DNA of 64,000 bases from GCA-002727735 sp038134525 (GTDB lineage: Bacteria; Bacteroidota; Bacteroidia; Flavobacteriales_D; Parvicellaceae). Shown piece after piece: positions 37,585 through 46,732 of the stretch. The stretch is from the NCBI GenBank assembly GCA_038134525.1, contig JAYPVI010000013.1, positions 10,360-74,359 of the forward strand. The letters run 5' to 3'. How positions within the stretch are numbered: position 1 is the first letter of the stretch; each line of letters starts with the position of its first letter. A program made the translations under genes and the position numbers. The notes under the pieces are model-generated. The model was not told where the DNA came from. It saw only the letters and a list, made by a program, of their open reading frames with translations, and made no database searches.

Positions 37585-38940
37585 TTAGTCTTTTCCCTGA
37601 ATTGCATACCAGTCGATTTTTCTGGACAAATACATGATGATACCCAATACTACAAATAAACCAATACTGCCCATTAGTAGGGCATAATCTTGCATTTGAA
37701 GTATGGAGTAAATGAATAAATAGAGTAGGGTGAGAATACCCCCAATTATTTTCGTTAGTCTGCTGTTTTTAGCTATGCTATATGAATATAGTGTAATCAT
37801 GGTGATAATGCTTACACTAGAATATAAATAACTTAAATCAAAAGAAATGTGTTCCGATAAAGCAATTAAAAGTGTGTAGAAAACACAAAGAGCTAAACCA
37901 ACAATTATGTACTGGATAGGATGGATTCTCACTTTATTCAGGATTTGAACAAAAAAGAAGATGAGGAAAGTAAGCGTAATAAACATGACTGCATATTTTG
38001 CAGAACGCATGCTTTTCTGGTATTCATCAACGGGTACAAATAAGTTTACACCAAAAGCAGATTGATTAATCCCCTTTGGGGAACCTAAAAATTGTTGAGG
38101 ATAAGACCTGTTTTGGTGAAGTACATTCCAAGTGGCTGTAAAGCCATCATTATTGATTTCTCTATTGTCTGGTAAAAATGCGCCATCAAAACTTGGGTTT
38201 TTCCAGGAAGAGTTTAAGGTGATTTGAGTTGATTTTCCAAGAGGAACAAAGAAAAGGCTTGAACTGCCATTAATGTAAATGTCTAAACTGAAATTCAATT
38301 TGGTTTTCAGTGTATCCTTACTATTTAATGGAATTCTACCACTTAATCCATTATTTATCACGTCATTGGTTTGGATGCCAGGGTTTAAGTCATTAAGTTT
38401 ATCATTCCAATTTAAAGAAATAGTCTCTTGAATTCCTTTTAAATCTGAAAGACCAAGTGAAACAAAAGTTTCATCCCAAATAATGTCTTCGTTTTTTATT
38501 TTCCAGTCCGTTAAATCCGGATAAGGTAGGGTCCCTTTAATTCTAAGAAATGAGTTGTATACAATGACTTCATATATTCCACGATATCTCATTTCTGGAG
38601 AAACATTACCTTCAATTGTCAATTTATCTGGAAGGAAATGGGCGTATTCCTTTGTCCTGACTAATTTGTAACTGTTGTATTTGTCATCATATACTTTGGA
38701 ATTGACATAATAGGGTACAGTTAATACTAATCCTGTTATTGTTTGTTCACCTCCCCACTTAGCACTAATTTCTTGGATTGCATCTTTTTGTCTGTACTCC
38801 CTTTCCCTAATTAAATCCTGGACCATAGTCACGGGGATTAATAAAAGTAGAATCAAGATTCCAATGGTGATTAATCTTATCGTAATTGAATTTTTAACCC
38901 AATTATTGGCTTTTTCAAAAAATGAAGGTTCCCTTTCCAT
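37585..38940 (-). CDS. creD: CreD family inner-membrane protein
   Basis: The 451-residue protein matches CreD: one N-terminal membrane helix (21-41), a large periplasmic part with the conserved region around ISAKWGGEQTITGLVLTVPY, and about five C-terminal helices from residue 315 onward. The region after SFDLSYLYSS shows the usual ending with an oligopeptide tail. CreD is linked to envelope integrity and colicin E2 resistance in E. coli; its biochemical role is not known. It stands alone, with a 30-bp gap to the sulfotransferase gene upstream. Confidence 0.88.
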   Translation of the reverse strand: MEREPSFFEKANNWVKNSITIRLITIGILILLLLIPVTMVQDLIREREYRQKDAIQEISAKWGGEQTITGLVLTVPYYVNSKVYDDKYNSYKLVRTKEYAHFLPDKLTIEGNVSPEMRYRGIYEVIVYNSFLRIKGTLPYPDLTDWKIKNEDIIWDETFVSLGLSDLKGIQETISLNWNDKLNDLNPGIQTNDVINNGLSGRIPLNSKDTLKTKLNFSLDIYINGSSSLFFVPLGKSTQITLNSSWKNPSFDGAFLPDNREINNDGFTATWNVLHQNRSYPQQFLGSPKGINQSAFGVNLFVPVDEYQKSMRSAKYAVMFITLTFLIFFFVQILNKVRIHPIQYIIVGLALCVFYTLLIALSEHISFDLSYLYSSVSIITMITLYSYSIAKNSRLTKIIGGILTLLYLFIYSILQMQDYALLMGSIGLFVVLGIIMYLSRKIDWYAIQGKD

Positions 38941-38970
38941 TGGTTTTGTTTGAGTTTACGAATAAAATTA

Positions 38971-39621
38971 CTAATTATTACTCATTTCAGGATAGAATTG
39001 CTCAAAATCCATATGATAAATGGCCCTGATATCTTCCTTTTGCTTTTTAGAAAGTTCAAATTCCTTCTTAATACCTTTATTCAAAAATTCCATCTTATAA
39101 TTTGGAACTTTTAATGTATTAACCAAATGATTGAAATCTGCTTCAAAGTTTTCAAATTTACCTATGAAGTCCATATTTTCTACATCTACTAAAGACAATT
39201 GGCATCTTAAATGTTCATCACAATTTTTTATATCAAGTGTTTTAACCCAATTGATAAAATAATCTAAATCTTTCATTTTTTCATGCTCTTTTTCACTAAA
39301 ATGAAAATAATTCTGACTTAATACTTTGTCTTTCCAAGCACTTACAAAACGAGTTTCTGGATTTCTCACAAATGCGAACTTGAAATAATCTTTAAACATA
39401 GTAGGCGAGTAAGCCATCTCAGATGCGTAGATGTAAGAACCATCACCACCTTGTTTTTTTAACATATTATCAATGGTTCTTGATGCTACCTTATACGTTC
39501 TAAACCACAATACTTTGTATTTATAATGATAAGAGATGAAATATCTTTTTCTATTAAATAATGATAAGACATACTTGTTGTAGAAGAAGTGTTTGAATTT
39601 TTGAGGATTAAATAAGCTCAT
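38971..39621 (-). CDS. Sulfotransferase family protein
   Basis: The 216-residue protein fits the Sulfotransfer_2-type family. A PAPS 5'-phosphosulfate loop is seen in YKVASRTIDNML (about 42-53), where the family has a KVGSTT/S-like motif, and the 3'-phosphate motif in FVRNPETRFVSAWKD (about 83-97). There is no signal peptide or clear membrane anchor. It would transfer sulfate from PAPS to a glycan or other acceptor, consistent with marine polysaccharide chemistry, but no partner genes are close. A TACATTTG box at 39629-39636 lies only 7 bp upstream of the start, so the mRNA may have almost no leader. Confidence 0.78.
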   Translation of the reverse strand: MSLFNPQKFKHFFYNKYVLSLFNRKRYFISYHYKYKVLWFRTYKVASRTIDNMLKKQGGDGSYIYASEMAYSPTMFKDYFKFAFVRNPETRFVSAWKDKVLSQNYFHFSEKEHEKMKDLDYFINWVKTLDIKNCDEHLRCQLSLVDVENMDFIGKFENFEADFNHLVNTLKVPNYKMEFLNKGIKKEFELSKKQKEDIRAIYHMDFEQFYPEMSNN

Positions 39622-39695
39622 AATCGACCAAATGTAATCAATACTTCATTCAAAAAATGAAATTAAAAGATTTGGTTAAATCTTTTTAAAATCAA

Positions 39696-41969
39696 TCAAA
39701 TATCGAACCGATCTAGATTCATGACTTTATTCCATGCAGATACAAAATCCATGACAAATTTTTCATTTGCATCATTGCTGGCATATACTTCGCAAATAGC
39801 TCTAAGTTCTGAATTTGATCCAAAGATAAGATCAACTCTAGATGCGGACCATTTTACTTCATTTGTGCCTCTAAGAAATCCATCGAATTCTTCAGCAGTT
39901 TCAGACTTGGGCTTCCACTCAAAATCCATACTACATAAATTCATAAAAAAAGCATTGTTTAATACACCTGGGGTTTCAGTTAATACACCTAAATTTGATT
40001 GATCATAGTTTGTATTAAGCGCTCTCATACCCCCCAACAATACTGTCATTTCAGGTGCGGTTAGCGTAAGAAGTTGAGCCTTGTCAATTAATAATTGTTC
40101 AGAACTAAGTGTATAATCTGTTTTTTTGTAGTTTCTGAATCCATCTGCCATCGGTTCAAGAACAGCCATTCCTTCGATAGAAGTATTTTCTTGAGTAGCA
40201 TCTGTCCTTCCTGGTGTAAATGCCAATTCAATTGAGAAGCCCCCTTTTTTAGCAGCTTGTTCAATTCCTACGTTCCCCGCTAAAACAATTAAATCAGCAA
40301 GTGAAATTTCTTTTCCAGATTTAGACCTAAATTCAGCTCTAATTTCATCGTATTTCGATAATACATTATTTAATAAATCCGGATTATTACATTCCCAATT
40401 TTTTTGAGGCAATAAAGCAATTCTTGCTCCGTTAGAACCACCTCTTCTGTCTGAGTGTCGATAAGTAGAGGCAGACGCCCAAGCAGTTGAGATCAGAGAT
40501 GAATTTGGTAAGTCGGAAGCTAAAATTAATTCTTTTAGTTTATTAATATCATTCGAATTTATTTTCGCCAATTCATTAGCGGGTACAGGATCCTGCCAAA
40601 TAAAATCTTCCTTAGGAATTTCAGGTCCTAAGTAAGTAGACTTAGGTCCCATATCACGATGGGTTAATTTAAACCAAGCTTTTGCAAAAGCTAAATCAAA
40701 TTCTTCAGGATTTTCATAAAACTTTCTTGAAATAATATTGTATGCAGAATCCCTTATTAAAGATAAATCAGTAGTTAGCATGGTAGGTTTGTAATTTTTA
40801 GATTTATCAAATGCATCGGGAACAAGCATTTCAGATTCTTTCGCTACCCATTGATTAGCTCCTCCAGGGCTTTTAGTCAACTCCCATTCGTGCTCATATA
40901 AACTTACAAAGTACAAATGATTCCATCTTGTTGGAGTTGGTGTCCAAATAACTTCAAGACCAGACGTTATTGCATCTTTTCCTTTTCCACTTTCATAATC
41001 ACTTTTCCAACCTAATCCTTGTTCAGCTATATCAGCTCCTTCAGGCTCTGGTCCCAAATGATTTCCACTAGAGGCTCCATGTGTTTTTCCTAATGTGTGT
41101 CCACCAGCAATAAGAGCTACAGTTTCTTCATCATTCATACCCATTCTTCCAAATGTTTCTCTAATATCGTTTGCAGCTAAGACTGGATCTGGATTACCAT
41201 TTGGTCCCTCAGGATTTACATATATGAGCCCCATTTGTACTGCAGCCAAAGGTGTTTCTAGTTCTCTTTCTTCTGAGTATCTTTTATCACCTAACCATTC
41301 TTTTTCGGATCCCCAGTACACGTTGCTTTGTGGTTCCCAAACATCAACTCTTCCACCTGCAAATCCGAGTGTTTCAAATCCCATCGATTCTAATGCCACA
41401 TTACCGGCTAATATCATTAAATCTGCCCATGATATTTGTTGGCCATATTTTTGTTTTATGGGCCAAAGCAACCTTCTTGCTTTATCCAAATTGGCATTGT
41501 CTGGCCAACTATTTTGTGGAGCAAATCGTTGTTGACCTGCTCTTGTACCGCCTCTTCCATCACCTGTCCTATATGTTCCTGCACTATGCCATGCCATACG
41601 AATAAAAAGCCCTCCATAATTTCCATAATCTGCTGGCCACCAATCTTTAGAGTCAAGCATGACATTTTCAATGTCTTTTTTTAATTCAAAATAGTCCAAT
41701 TTATTAAACTGCTCAGCATAATTAAAATTATCTCCCATTGGATTAGAAAGTGATGAATTTTGCCTGAGTACACTTAAATCAAGTTGATTAGGCCACCAAT
41801 CACGATTGGTATTACCTTCACTTTTTATTACTTCTCCAGAAGACTTAAACTTATCAAAGCCAAATGGACAACTCGCATTATCTGACATTTCATTTGAAGG
41901 GTCATTAATTGATGAATTACATGAAGCAAGTATTAAAATTGCTAAAGGAAAAACGTATTTAATTTTCAT
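39696..41969 (-). CDS. katG: Catalase-peroxidase with lipoprotein signal
   Basis: The 757-residue protein has both KatG domains. The N-terminal half contains distal RMAWHS (R124, W127, H128) and proximal GGHTLGKTHG (H291). W127, Y250 and M276 correspond with a constant offset of 20-21 to Trp107, Tyr229 and Met255 of the M. tuberculosis enzyme, so the Met-Tyr-Trp adduct can form. It removes H2O2. The N-terminus MKIKYVFPLAILILASC is a textbook lipoprotein signal with lipidated C17, which is unusual for KatG and puts it in the periplasm or on a membrane. It stands alone, 83 bp after the hydrolase tail region. Confidence 0.95.
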   Translation of the reverse strand: MKIKYVFPLAILILASCNSSINDPSNEMSDNASCPFGFDKFKSSGEVIKSEGNTNRDWWPNQLDLSVLRQNSSLSNPMGDNFNYAEQFNKLDYFELKKDIENVMLDSKDWWPADYGNYGGLFIRMAWHSAGTYRTGDGRGGTRAGQQRFAPQNSWPDNANLDKARRLLWPIKQKYGQQISWADLMILAGNVALESMGFETLGFAGGRVDVWEPQSNVYWGSEKEWLGDKRYSEERELETPLAAVQMGLIYVNPEGPNGNPDPVLAANDIRETFGRMGMNDEETVALIAGGHTLGKTHGASSGNHLGPEPEGADIAEQGLGWKSDYESGKGKDAITSGLEVIWTPTPTRWNHLYFVSLYEHEWELTKSPGGANQWVAKESEMLVPDAFDKSKNYKPTMLTTDLSLIRDSAYNIISRKFYENPEEFDLAFAKAWFKLTHRDMGPKSTYLGPEIPKEDFIWQDPVPANELAKINSNDINKLKELILASDLPNSSLISTAWASASTYRHSDRRGGSNGARIALLPQKNWECNNPDLLNNVLSKYDEIRAEFRSKSGKEISLADLIVLAGNVGIEQAAKKGGFSIELAFTPGRTDATQENTSIEGMAVLEPMADGFRNYKKTDYTLSSEQLLIDKAQLLTLTAPEMTVLLGGMRALNTNYDQSNLGVLTETPGVLNNAFFMNLCSMDFEWKPKSETAEEFDGFLRGTNEVKWSASRVDLIFGSNSELRAICEVYASNDANEKFVMDFVSAWNKVMNLDRFDI

Positions 41970-42052
41970 AGCGTTGATTTTTTTTCAATTTAAGGAAAAA
42001 CGAAACAATATTTTTAGTTGTTCACATTTTTTTAGATTAAATAATTAAATGG

Positions 42053-43345
42053 TCAATTTTTTAAAATCTTAAATAATTTACGTTGTTTTTTATTTGTTAT
42101 TTCTAAAATATACAATCCTGATGCAATAGCACTTAAGTCAATACTATTAGTTAGTATTCCAAAGTCAATTTTTTCACCTATTTTATTAAATAAATTATAA
42201 TTTAATTGTTCCGAAATATTTCCTTCTACAAATAAAAAATTCTCGATTGGATTGGGATGGAATTTAATGTTGCTTAAACCGCTAGGCATAATATTTGATG
42301 AATTACAATACAATTCATTAATCTAAGGCCAAATTTCATTGTTATAGTTCGCCAAAACAGGGGTGTTATATGGTGATTCTCCCATTCTTAACCAAACCAT
42401 GTTTTGGGATGGAACAATATTTAGGGACTGACCATTTTTACCTAAAGCTACATATAAATCATCAGGAGCATTTGAATTTAATTTACCGTTAAACTGAAAT
42501 TGTGAGTAGGGTAACATATGATAAGGTTTGCCATTAAGCCACCATAAATAGCCATAAGCAGGGTTTATATTTTGAGATGAGTTTATGGATTCATTAAAGA
42601 ATGAAGTATCTGTCATTATTTGATTGTTTCCTCCCCAATTTCCTCCATTCAGCATCAATAATCCAAACCTAGCCATACTTCTAGCTGTGCTAAAATACAC
42701 ATTGTCATAACCTAGATTTATGAATAGTCCATTCATTCCAGTTGGCGTTTTTAATTTTTGATGCATGTACCAATTTAAAGAAAGGCCAACAGCGTTTTCA
42801 ATTAGTTGATCTAATAGGGTGTATGGTGCATTGTGGTATGCCCATCTCGATCCTGGAGTACTGAGAAAATTAAGACAAGTATCATCGGTACATGATGGGT
42901 CATTTACATTATCATCAAGACCGCAAGTCATGGTAAGTTGGTGCCAAATAGTGATAGCTTCTTCTTGAAATGTGGTACAATTGGTCCAAACAGACCCTAA
43001 GTAATTTGATGAAGTATCTGAAATAGATAAGAAATATTCTAGTTGAGCAATTCCAACCATAAATGCAGAAAGTGTTTTACCTGCAGATGCCCAATACCAA
43101 TCAGTTGATATATCATGTCCATTGAAATATTTTTCCAGCACTATTTTACCATCTTTAAGCAGGATAAATGCTTTACTATCAGTAGAATCTAAAAATTGGT
43201 ATAGACTATCTATTTTATTATCACACCAGCTCAATTGGAGTGGAGATATCGTATCCCATATATTTGAATTTACAGGGGGGAAATACATTTGAGCCTGTGT
43301 AATTAAATTGATTTGAAGAAATAGAAATAGGAATATTTTATTCAT
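42053..43345 (-). pseudogene. Serine hydrolase (beta-lactamase family) with T9SS tail, split by in-frame TAG
   Basis: The main frame (42323-43345, 340 residues) has a signal peptide and a class C beta-lactamase/serine hydrolase domain with SAGK (S-x-x-K nucleophile motif in WYWASAGKTLSAF) and YHNAP (Y-x-N-like). It ends at TAG 42323-42325. The same frame then continues for 89 codons to TAA 42053, encoding an intact T9SS type A sorting domain (IKFHPNPIENFLF ... ASGLYILEI ... KLFKILKN). A single C-to-T change from CAG would explain it. Possible states are a recent nonsense mutation, an assembly error or read-through. A gene of its own from the TTG at 42313 is unlikely. The start directly follows the tag stop (TAAATG). 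Confidence 0.75.
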
Positions 43346-43879
43346 TTAATAATTATTCAGTTTTTTGTAAATCGGACAAGATTTCTCATGTGCACCCTTT
43401 AGATAACCCGTACTCATTAAAAATTCATTTGTAATTTGTCCTCCTGTAAACTTAAAAGTACTTTTAAATAAATTTATCCAATCATTCTTTTTCATAGGAT
43501 GATTTGAGTCCAACCAATTTTTAAATGACCCGTATTTTTTTTGCATTTCAACAATTACTTGAGCATTGTTTATGATGGCTTTGATCTTTAATTTATTTCG
43601 AATTATCCCCTTATCATTTAATAATCGGAGTATATCTTCATCATTAAATTTTGAAACAACACCAACATCAAAATTGGCATACGCTTTTTTTAAATTATAT
43701 TCTTTCTTTAAAATGGTAATCCAAGAAAGACCAGCTTGATTGATCTCTAACAATAAACGCCCAAATAATTCATTGTCATTATTGACAGCAAAACCATATT
43801 TTCTGTCATGGTATATTTTATGTAGGTTGTCAGTTTTAAGAGTAGCTACATAATTGCAATATGATTCATTATCATTCAT
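43346..43879 (-). CDS. tag: DNA-3-methyladenine glycosylase I
   Basis: The 177-residue protein matches the Tag family: YHDRKYGFAV near residue 23, where the family has YHDxEWG, LFGRLLLEINQAGLSWITILKK, and the C-terminal zinc-binding region GAHEKSCPIYKK with His and Cys. It removes 3-methyladenine from alkylated DNA. The N-terminal Cys of the zinc site is probably C8. Its stop codon touches the ATG of the hydrolase, suggesting coupled expression even though the functions look unrelated. Confidence 0.88.
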   Translation of the reverse strand: MNDNESYCNYVATLKTDNLHKIYHDRKYGFAVNNDNELFGRLLLEINQAGLSWITILKKEYNLKKAYANFDVGVVSKFNDEDILRLLNDKGIIRNKLKIKAIINNAQVIVEMQKKYGSFKNWLDSNHPMKKNDWINLFKSTFKFTGGQITNEFLMSTGYLKGAHEKSCPIYKKLNNY

Positions 43880-44131
43880 TATTATTATTTGAAATTAAGA
43901 GAAAGAATCATAACAAGAATAACAATTGAAAATAGCTTCTAAGCAATGCTTTTACATGATAAAATTTTCAAATTTTTTCTTAGTTTTTGAGTTCTAATTA
44001 GATAAAATGTTGATTGCTAACAAAAATTGTAACAAATTTCGTTTAATAATTAATGTTCTTTTTAAATTCTTATATGCTTATAAATATAGTTATTGTTTAC
44101 CTTTCTGCAGAAATTGGCTAATAATTAGTAA

Positions 44132-44500
44132 ATGAGTAAAGACAATTTATGCCTTGAGTGTAATTCTATATTAATTGGAAGAATAGATAAAAAATTTTGC
44201 AATGATTTATGTCGAAATGCTTATAATAATAAACTGAATAAAGTAGCAAATGACTATGTGAGAAAAGTCAATGTAATTCTTCGGAAAAACAGAAGGATTT
44301 TAGCACAATTAATGGATGGAAAAAATAAAACTAAAACCACCAAAGAACAACTTTTGCTAAACGGCTTTAATTTTTATTATTACACCAACGTTTACGAAAC
44401 AAAACAGGACAAAACGTATTATTTTGTGTATGAGCTTGGTTACCTTGAGCTTGATGATGAAAAATTCGCATTAGTTATTAAAGATTCTTATGTAAATTAA
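44132..44500 (+). CDS. Small protein with putative zinc ribbon
   Basis: The 122-residue basic protein has CLECN (7-11) and FCNDLC (23-28, followed by RNAYNNK), a four-Cys arrangement typical of a short zinc ribbon, then a helical KVANDYVRKVNVILRKNRRIL stretch and a beta-rich C-terminal half (FYYYTNVYETKQDKTYYFVYELGYLEL). I recognise it as a type conserved in Flavobacteriia but not a named family; nucleic-acid binding is a guess from the ribbon and charge. It may be co-transcribed with the following membrane protein (25 bp gap). Confidence 0.7.
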   Translation: MSKDNLCLECNSILIGRIDKKFCNDLCRNAYNNKLNKVANDYVRKVNVILRKNRRILAQLMDGKNKTKTTKEQLLLNGFNFYYYTNVYETKQDKTYYFVYELGYLELDDEKFALVIKDSYVN

Positions 44501-44525
44501 TAGTATATTTTGTATAAACTTGCGT

Positions 44526-44867
44526 ATGGGAAATTCAGATTATAAGCCATGGGGAATGGAATTAAAACCATTTTGTATGTATTTATCACTTTTTATTGGT
44601 GGACCAATATTGACCTTAGTAATGTGGCTAACAAATAAGGATTATGATGTGTTTCTTAATGATTATAAAAAAAATATTTTTAATTGGCTTCTAACAGCTA
44701 TTATTTGTCTTATTCCCACTTTTATATTAATGTTCTTTTTCATTAGATTTTTATTGTGGTTTGCATTAATTGGTGGACATATAACATTTATTATTTTAGT
44801 AGCTGTTAAAGCTTATAATGGAGAGTCATTTGTTTTTCCGGTAGCCATTAATTTTTTAAATAATTAG
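44526..44867 (+). CDS. DUF4870-like small membrane protein
   Basis: I choose ATG 44526 over the in-frame TTG two codons earlier. The 113-residue protein begins GNSDYKPWGMELKPFCMYLSLF and has three hydrophobic segments (about 15-35, 50-75, 80-100), with a polar loop NKDYDVFLNDYKKNIFNW, the pattern of DUF4870/DUF4870-like proteins. Function unknown. It ends 1 bp before aroQ, so it is probably translated together with it. Confidence 0.75.
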   Translation: MGNSDYKPWGMELKPFCMYLSLFIGGPILTLVMWLTNKDYDVFLNDYKKNIFNWLLTAIICLIPTFILMFFFIRFLLWFALIGGHITFIILVAVKAYNGESFVFPVAINFLNN

Positions 44868-44868
44868 A

Positions 44869-45285
44869 ATGAAAATCTTTATTCTAAATGGACCTAATTT
44901 AAATCTTTTGGGTACTAGGGAACCTCAAACTTATGGTACTGTTTCTTTTGATGAATTCTTAAAAGAATTAAAGTCATCTTTCAAGTCCTGTTCTCTTGAT
45001 TATTTTCAGAGTAATGTTGAGGGTGAAATTATTAATAAGCTTCATGAAGTAGGGTTTTCTTATGATGGAATAATATTAAATGCCGGAGGTTATACACACA
45101 CTTCGGTTGCTATTGGAGATGCAATAGCTGCAATATCTACACCAGTAATTGAAGTACATATTAGTAATGTTCACGCAAGAGAAGAGTTCCGTCATCAGTC
45201 CTTAATAGCAAAACACTGTAAAGGTGTAATAACCGGATTTGGTTTAAATTCCTACAGAATGGCAATTCATTCTTTATTGGTTTAA
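44869..45285 (+). CDS. aroQ: Type II 3-dehydroquinate dehydratase
   Basis: The 138-residue protein carries the type II signature: ILNGPNLNLLGTREPQTYG (Arg and active-site Tyr), NVEGEIINKLHE, LNAGGYTHTSVAIGDAI, VEVHISN-like motif EVHISNVHAREEFRHQS with the catalytic His. It dehydrates 3-dehydroquinate in the shikimate pathway. It shares the last four bases TTAA with the convergent maf gene, each using them for its own stop. Confidence 0.95.
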   Translation: MKIFILNGPNLNLLGTREPQTYGTVSFDEFLKELKSSFKSCSLDYFQSNVEGEIINKLHEVGFSYDGIILNAGGYTHTSVAIGDAIAAISTPVIEVHISNVHAREEFRHQSLIAKHCKGVITGFGLNSYRMAIHSLLV

Positions 45286-45875
45286 TTTAAAAGGGTATTT
45301 AATTTTCTATATAGCCTATGCAAAGGCAATCCCATTACGTTAAAAAAATCACCTTTCATTTTTTGAATACCAACGTATCCCATCCAGTCTTGGATTCCAT
45401 ATGAGCCAGCTTTGTCAAATGGTTTGCAACGCTTAATGTAATCCCTTATTTCAAAATCACTGAGTGGATAGAAAGTTACTGCTGTTTCATCAAAAAAACC
45501 ATAAATTTTTTGTTTAAATAAAATGGCTACACCGGTGTGTACTAAATGAGTTTTTCCAGAAAGTGATTTAAGCATTTGGTAGGCATCATTTTCATCCTTA
45601 GGTTTTCCTAAAATTTGATTATCTAAAACTACAATTGTATCAGCAGTGATATATATCTCGTTAATTTTTTGTTGTGAAAGAAAATAATTGGCTTTTTTTA
45701 CGGCAACGTATTGAGCTACTTCATTAATGGCCATAAATTTGGGGTAGTCCTCATTGATGTCAACATTAACAATGTCAAAATGGGGAATAATATGCTTCAG
45801 TAATTCGTGCCTCCTTGGTGATTTTGATCCAAGAATCACATGGAATGGTTTAATTTTTTCGGATAGATGGGTCAT
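45282..45875 (-). CDS. maf: Maf-like nucleotide pyrophosphatase
   Basis: The 197-residue protein starts with LGSKSPRRHELLKHI, the Maf phosphate-binding signature, and contains YITADTIVVLDNQILGKPKDENDAYQML and KAGSYGIQDW. Maf proteins hydrolyse non-canonical or canonical nucleoside triphosphates to monophosphates. It overlaps the prenyltransferase gene by 4 bp. The order maf, prenyltransferase, HAD phosphatase, DUF2520 forms a leftward operon with 4-11 bp overlaps. Confidence 0.92.
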   Translation of the reverse strand: MTHLSEKIKPFHVILGSKSPRRHELLKHIIPHFDIVNVDINEDYPKFMAINEVAQYVAVKKANYFLSQQKINEIYITADTIVVLDNQILGKPKDENDAYQMLKSLSGKTHLVHTGVAILFKQKIYGFFDETAVTFYPLSDFEIRDYIKRCKPFDKAGSYGIQDWMGYVGIQKMKGDFFNVMGLPLHRLYRKLNTLLN

Positions 45876-46732
45876 ATTAAAGCATTAACATATAACCATA
45901 AAGTTGAAAATAAAAATTGAAGCTTTATAAGTTTACTTAACTTTTGAAATGAGGTAGTTTCTCTAGCGTTTAAAGTACTAAACAATAATACAAACGTGAT
46001 AACGAGGGATGGAATGAAAAAACTAAAACTCGAAATACTAAATGAAGTTCTAAATAGGCCTAAGCTCAACAATAGCGAAGAAGAAATAAAAATTAATGCA
46101 ATCAAGCCCTTAGTAGGGGTAACTCCAAAAACTATGGGAAATGTTTTAGATTGTACGGTTAAATCTCCACTAATATCTTCTATGTCTTTAATCAATTCTC
46201 TCGCGATAGTAAATATAACGCAGAAAATTACGTAAAGTTCAACTACTGATTCGTTTAAATTAAATGATGTTTCAACATAAAACCCTCTGTGAATTACAGA
46301 AGGAATATATAATACTATTCCACATAGCAATGCTACTGCTAAGTTTCCCAATAGTGGAATATGTTGAAGTAAAATAGAGTATGAAATAACAAGTATATGA
46401 CAATAGAATACCAATTGAATCCAAGCACCTGACAATTCCGATAAAAACAAAAAAATAAAAGAACAGGCAACATTTATGAAATAGGTAGTTAAATAAAAAC
46501 GTTTTGTGAAGCCATATTGATTTTTATTGTTGGTGAGGTCACTTTTAATATCATATAAGTTATTAATTAAGTAACCTGATGATGCTGTAAATATTATGGA
46601 AAGGCTAAGTAATATTACATCAATGTTAAGGCTTGAATCTAAATAGCTGCAGTTAAAAGTTAATCCCCAAAAAAGAAAGAAAATAATCAGGAGATTTTGG
46701 TACCTAACTGCTCGGAAATAGTTTTTTACCAT
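45872..46732 (-). CDS. UbiA family prenyltransferase
   Basis: I choose ATG 46732 (MVKNYFRAVRYQNLLI), which overlaps the upstream gene by 7 bp; a start at 46756 would add eight polar residues. The roughly 286-residue protein has about eight membrane helices and both acidic motifs, NNLYDIKSD for NDxxDxxxD and DIEDISGD for DxEDxxGD. Such enzymes prenylate an aromatic or glycerol-phosphate acceptor; this Bacteroidota form is often annotated as a geranylgeranylglycerol-phosphate transferase, but acceptor and prenyl length cannot be read from sequence. Confidence 0.85.
   Translation of the reverse strand: MVKNYFRAVRYQNLLIIFFLFWGLTFNCSYLDSSLNIDVILLSLSIIFTASSGYLINNLYDIKSDLTNNKNQYGFTKRFYLTTYFINVACSFIFLFLSELSGAWIQLVFYCHILVISYSILLQHIPLLGNLAVALLCGIVLYIPSVIHRGFYVETSFNLNESVVELYVIFCVIFTIARELIKDIEDISGDLTVQSKTFPIVFGVTPTKGLIALIFISSSLLLSLGLFRTSFSISSFSFFIPSLVITFVLLFSTLNARETTSFQKLSKLIKLQFLFSTLWLYVNALI

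Noticed and set aside
41095..41535. 146-codon open frame antisense to katG, with other overlapping frames nearby
   Set aside because: It is opposite highly conserved katG sequence and encodes no recognisable protein; long antisense frames are common there by codon bias.
42053..42313. T9SS tail as a separate gene starting at TTG 42313
   Set aside because: The tail is in frame with the upstream hydrolase across a single TAG and has no signal peptide of its own, which a T9SS substrate needs.
43960..43985. AT-only hairpin-like sequence in the largest intergenic gap
   Set aside because: It contains almost only A and T, so pairing is weak and there is no terminator or riboswitch-like structure.
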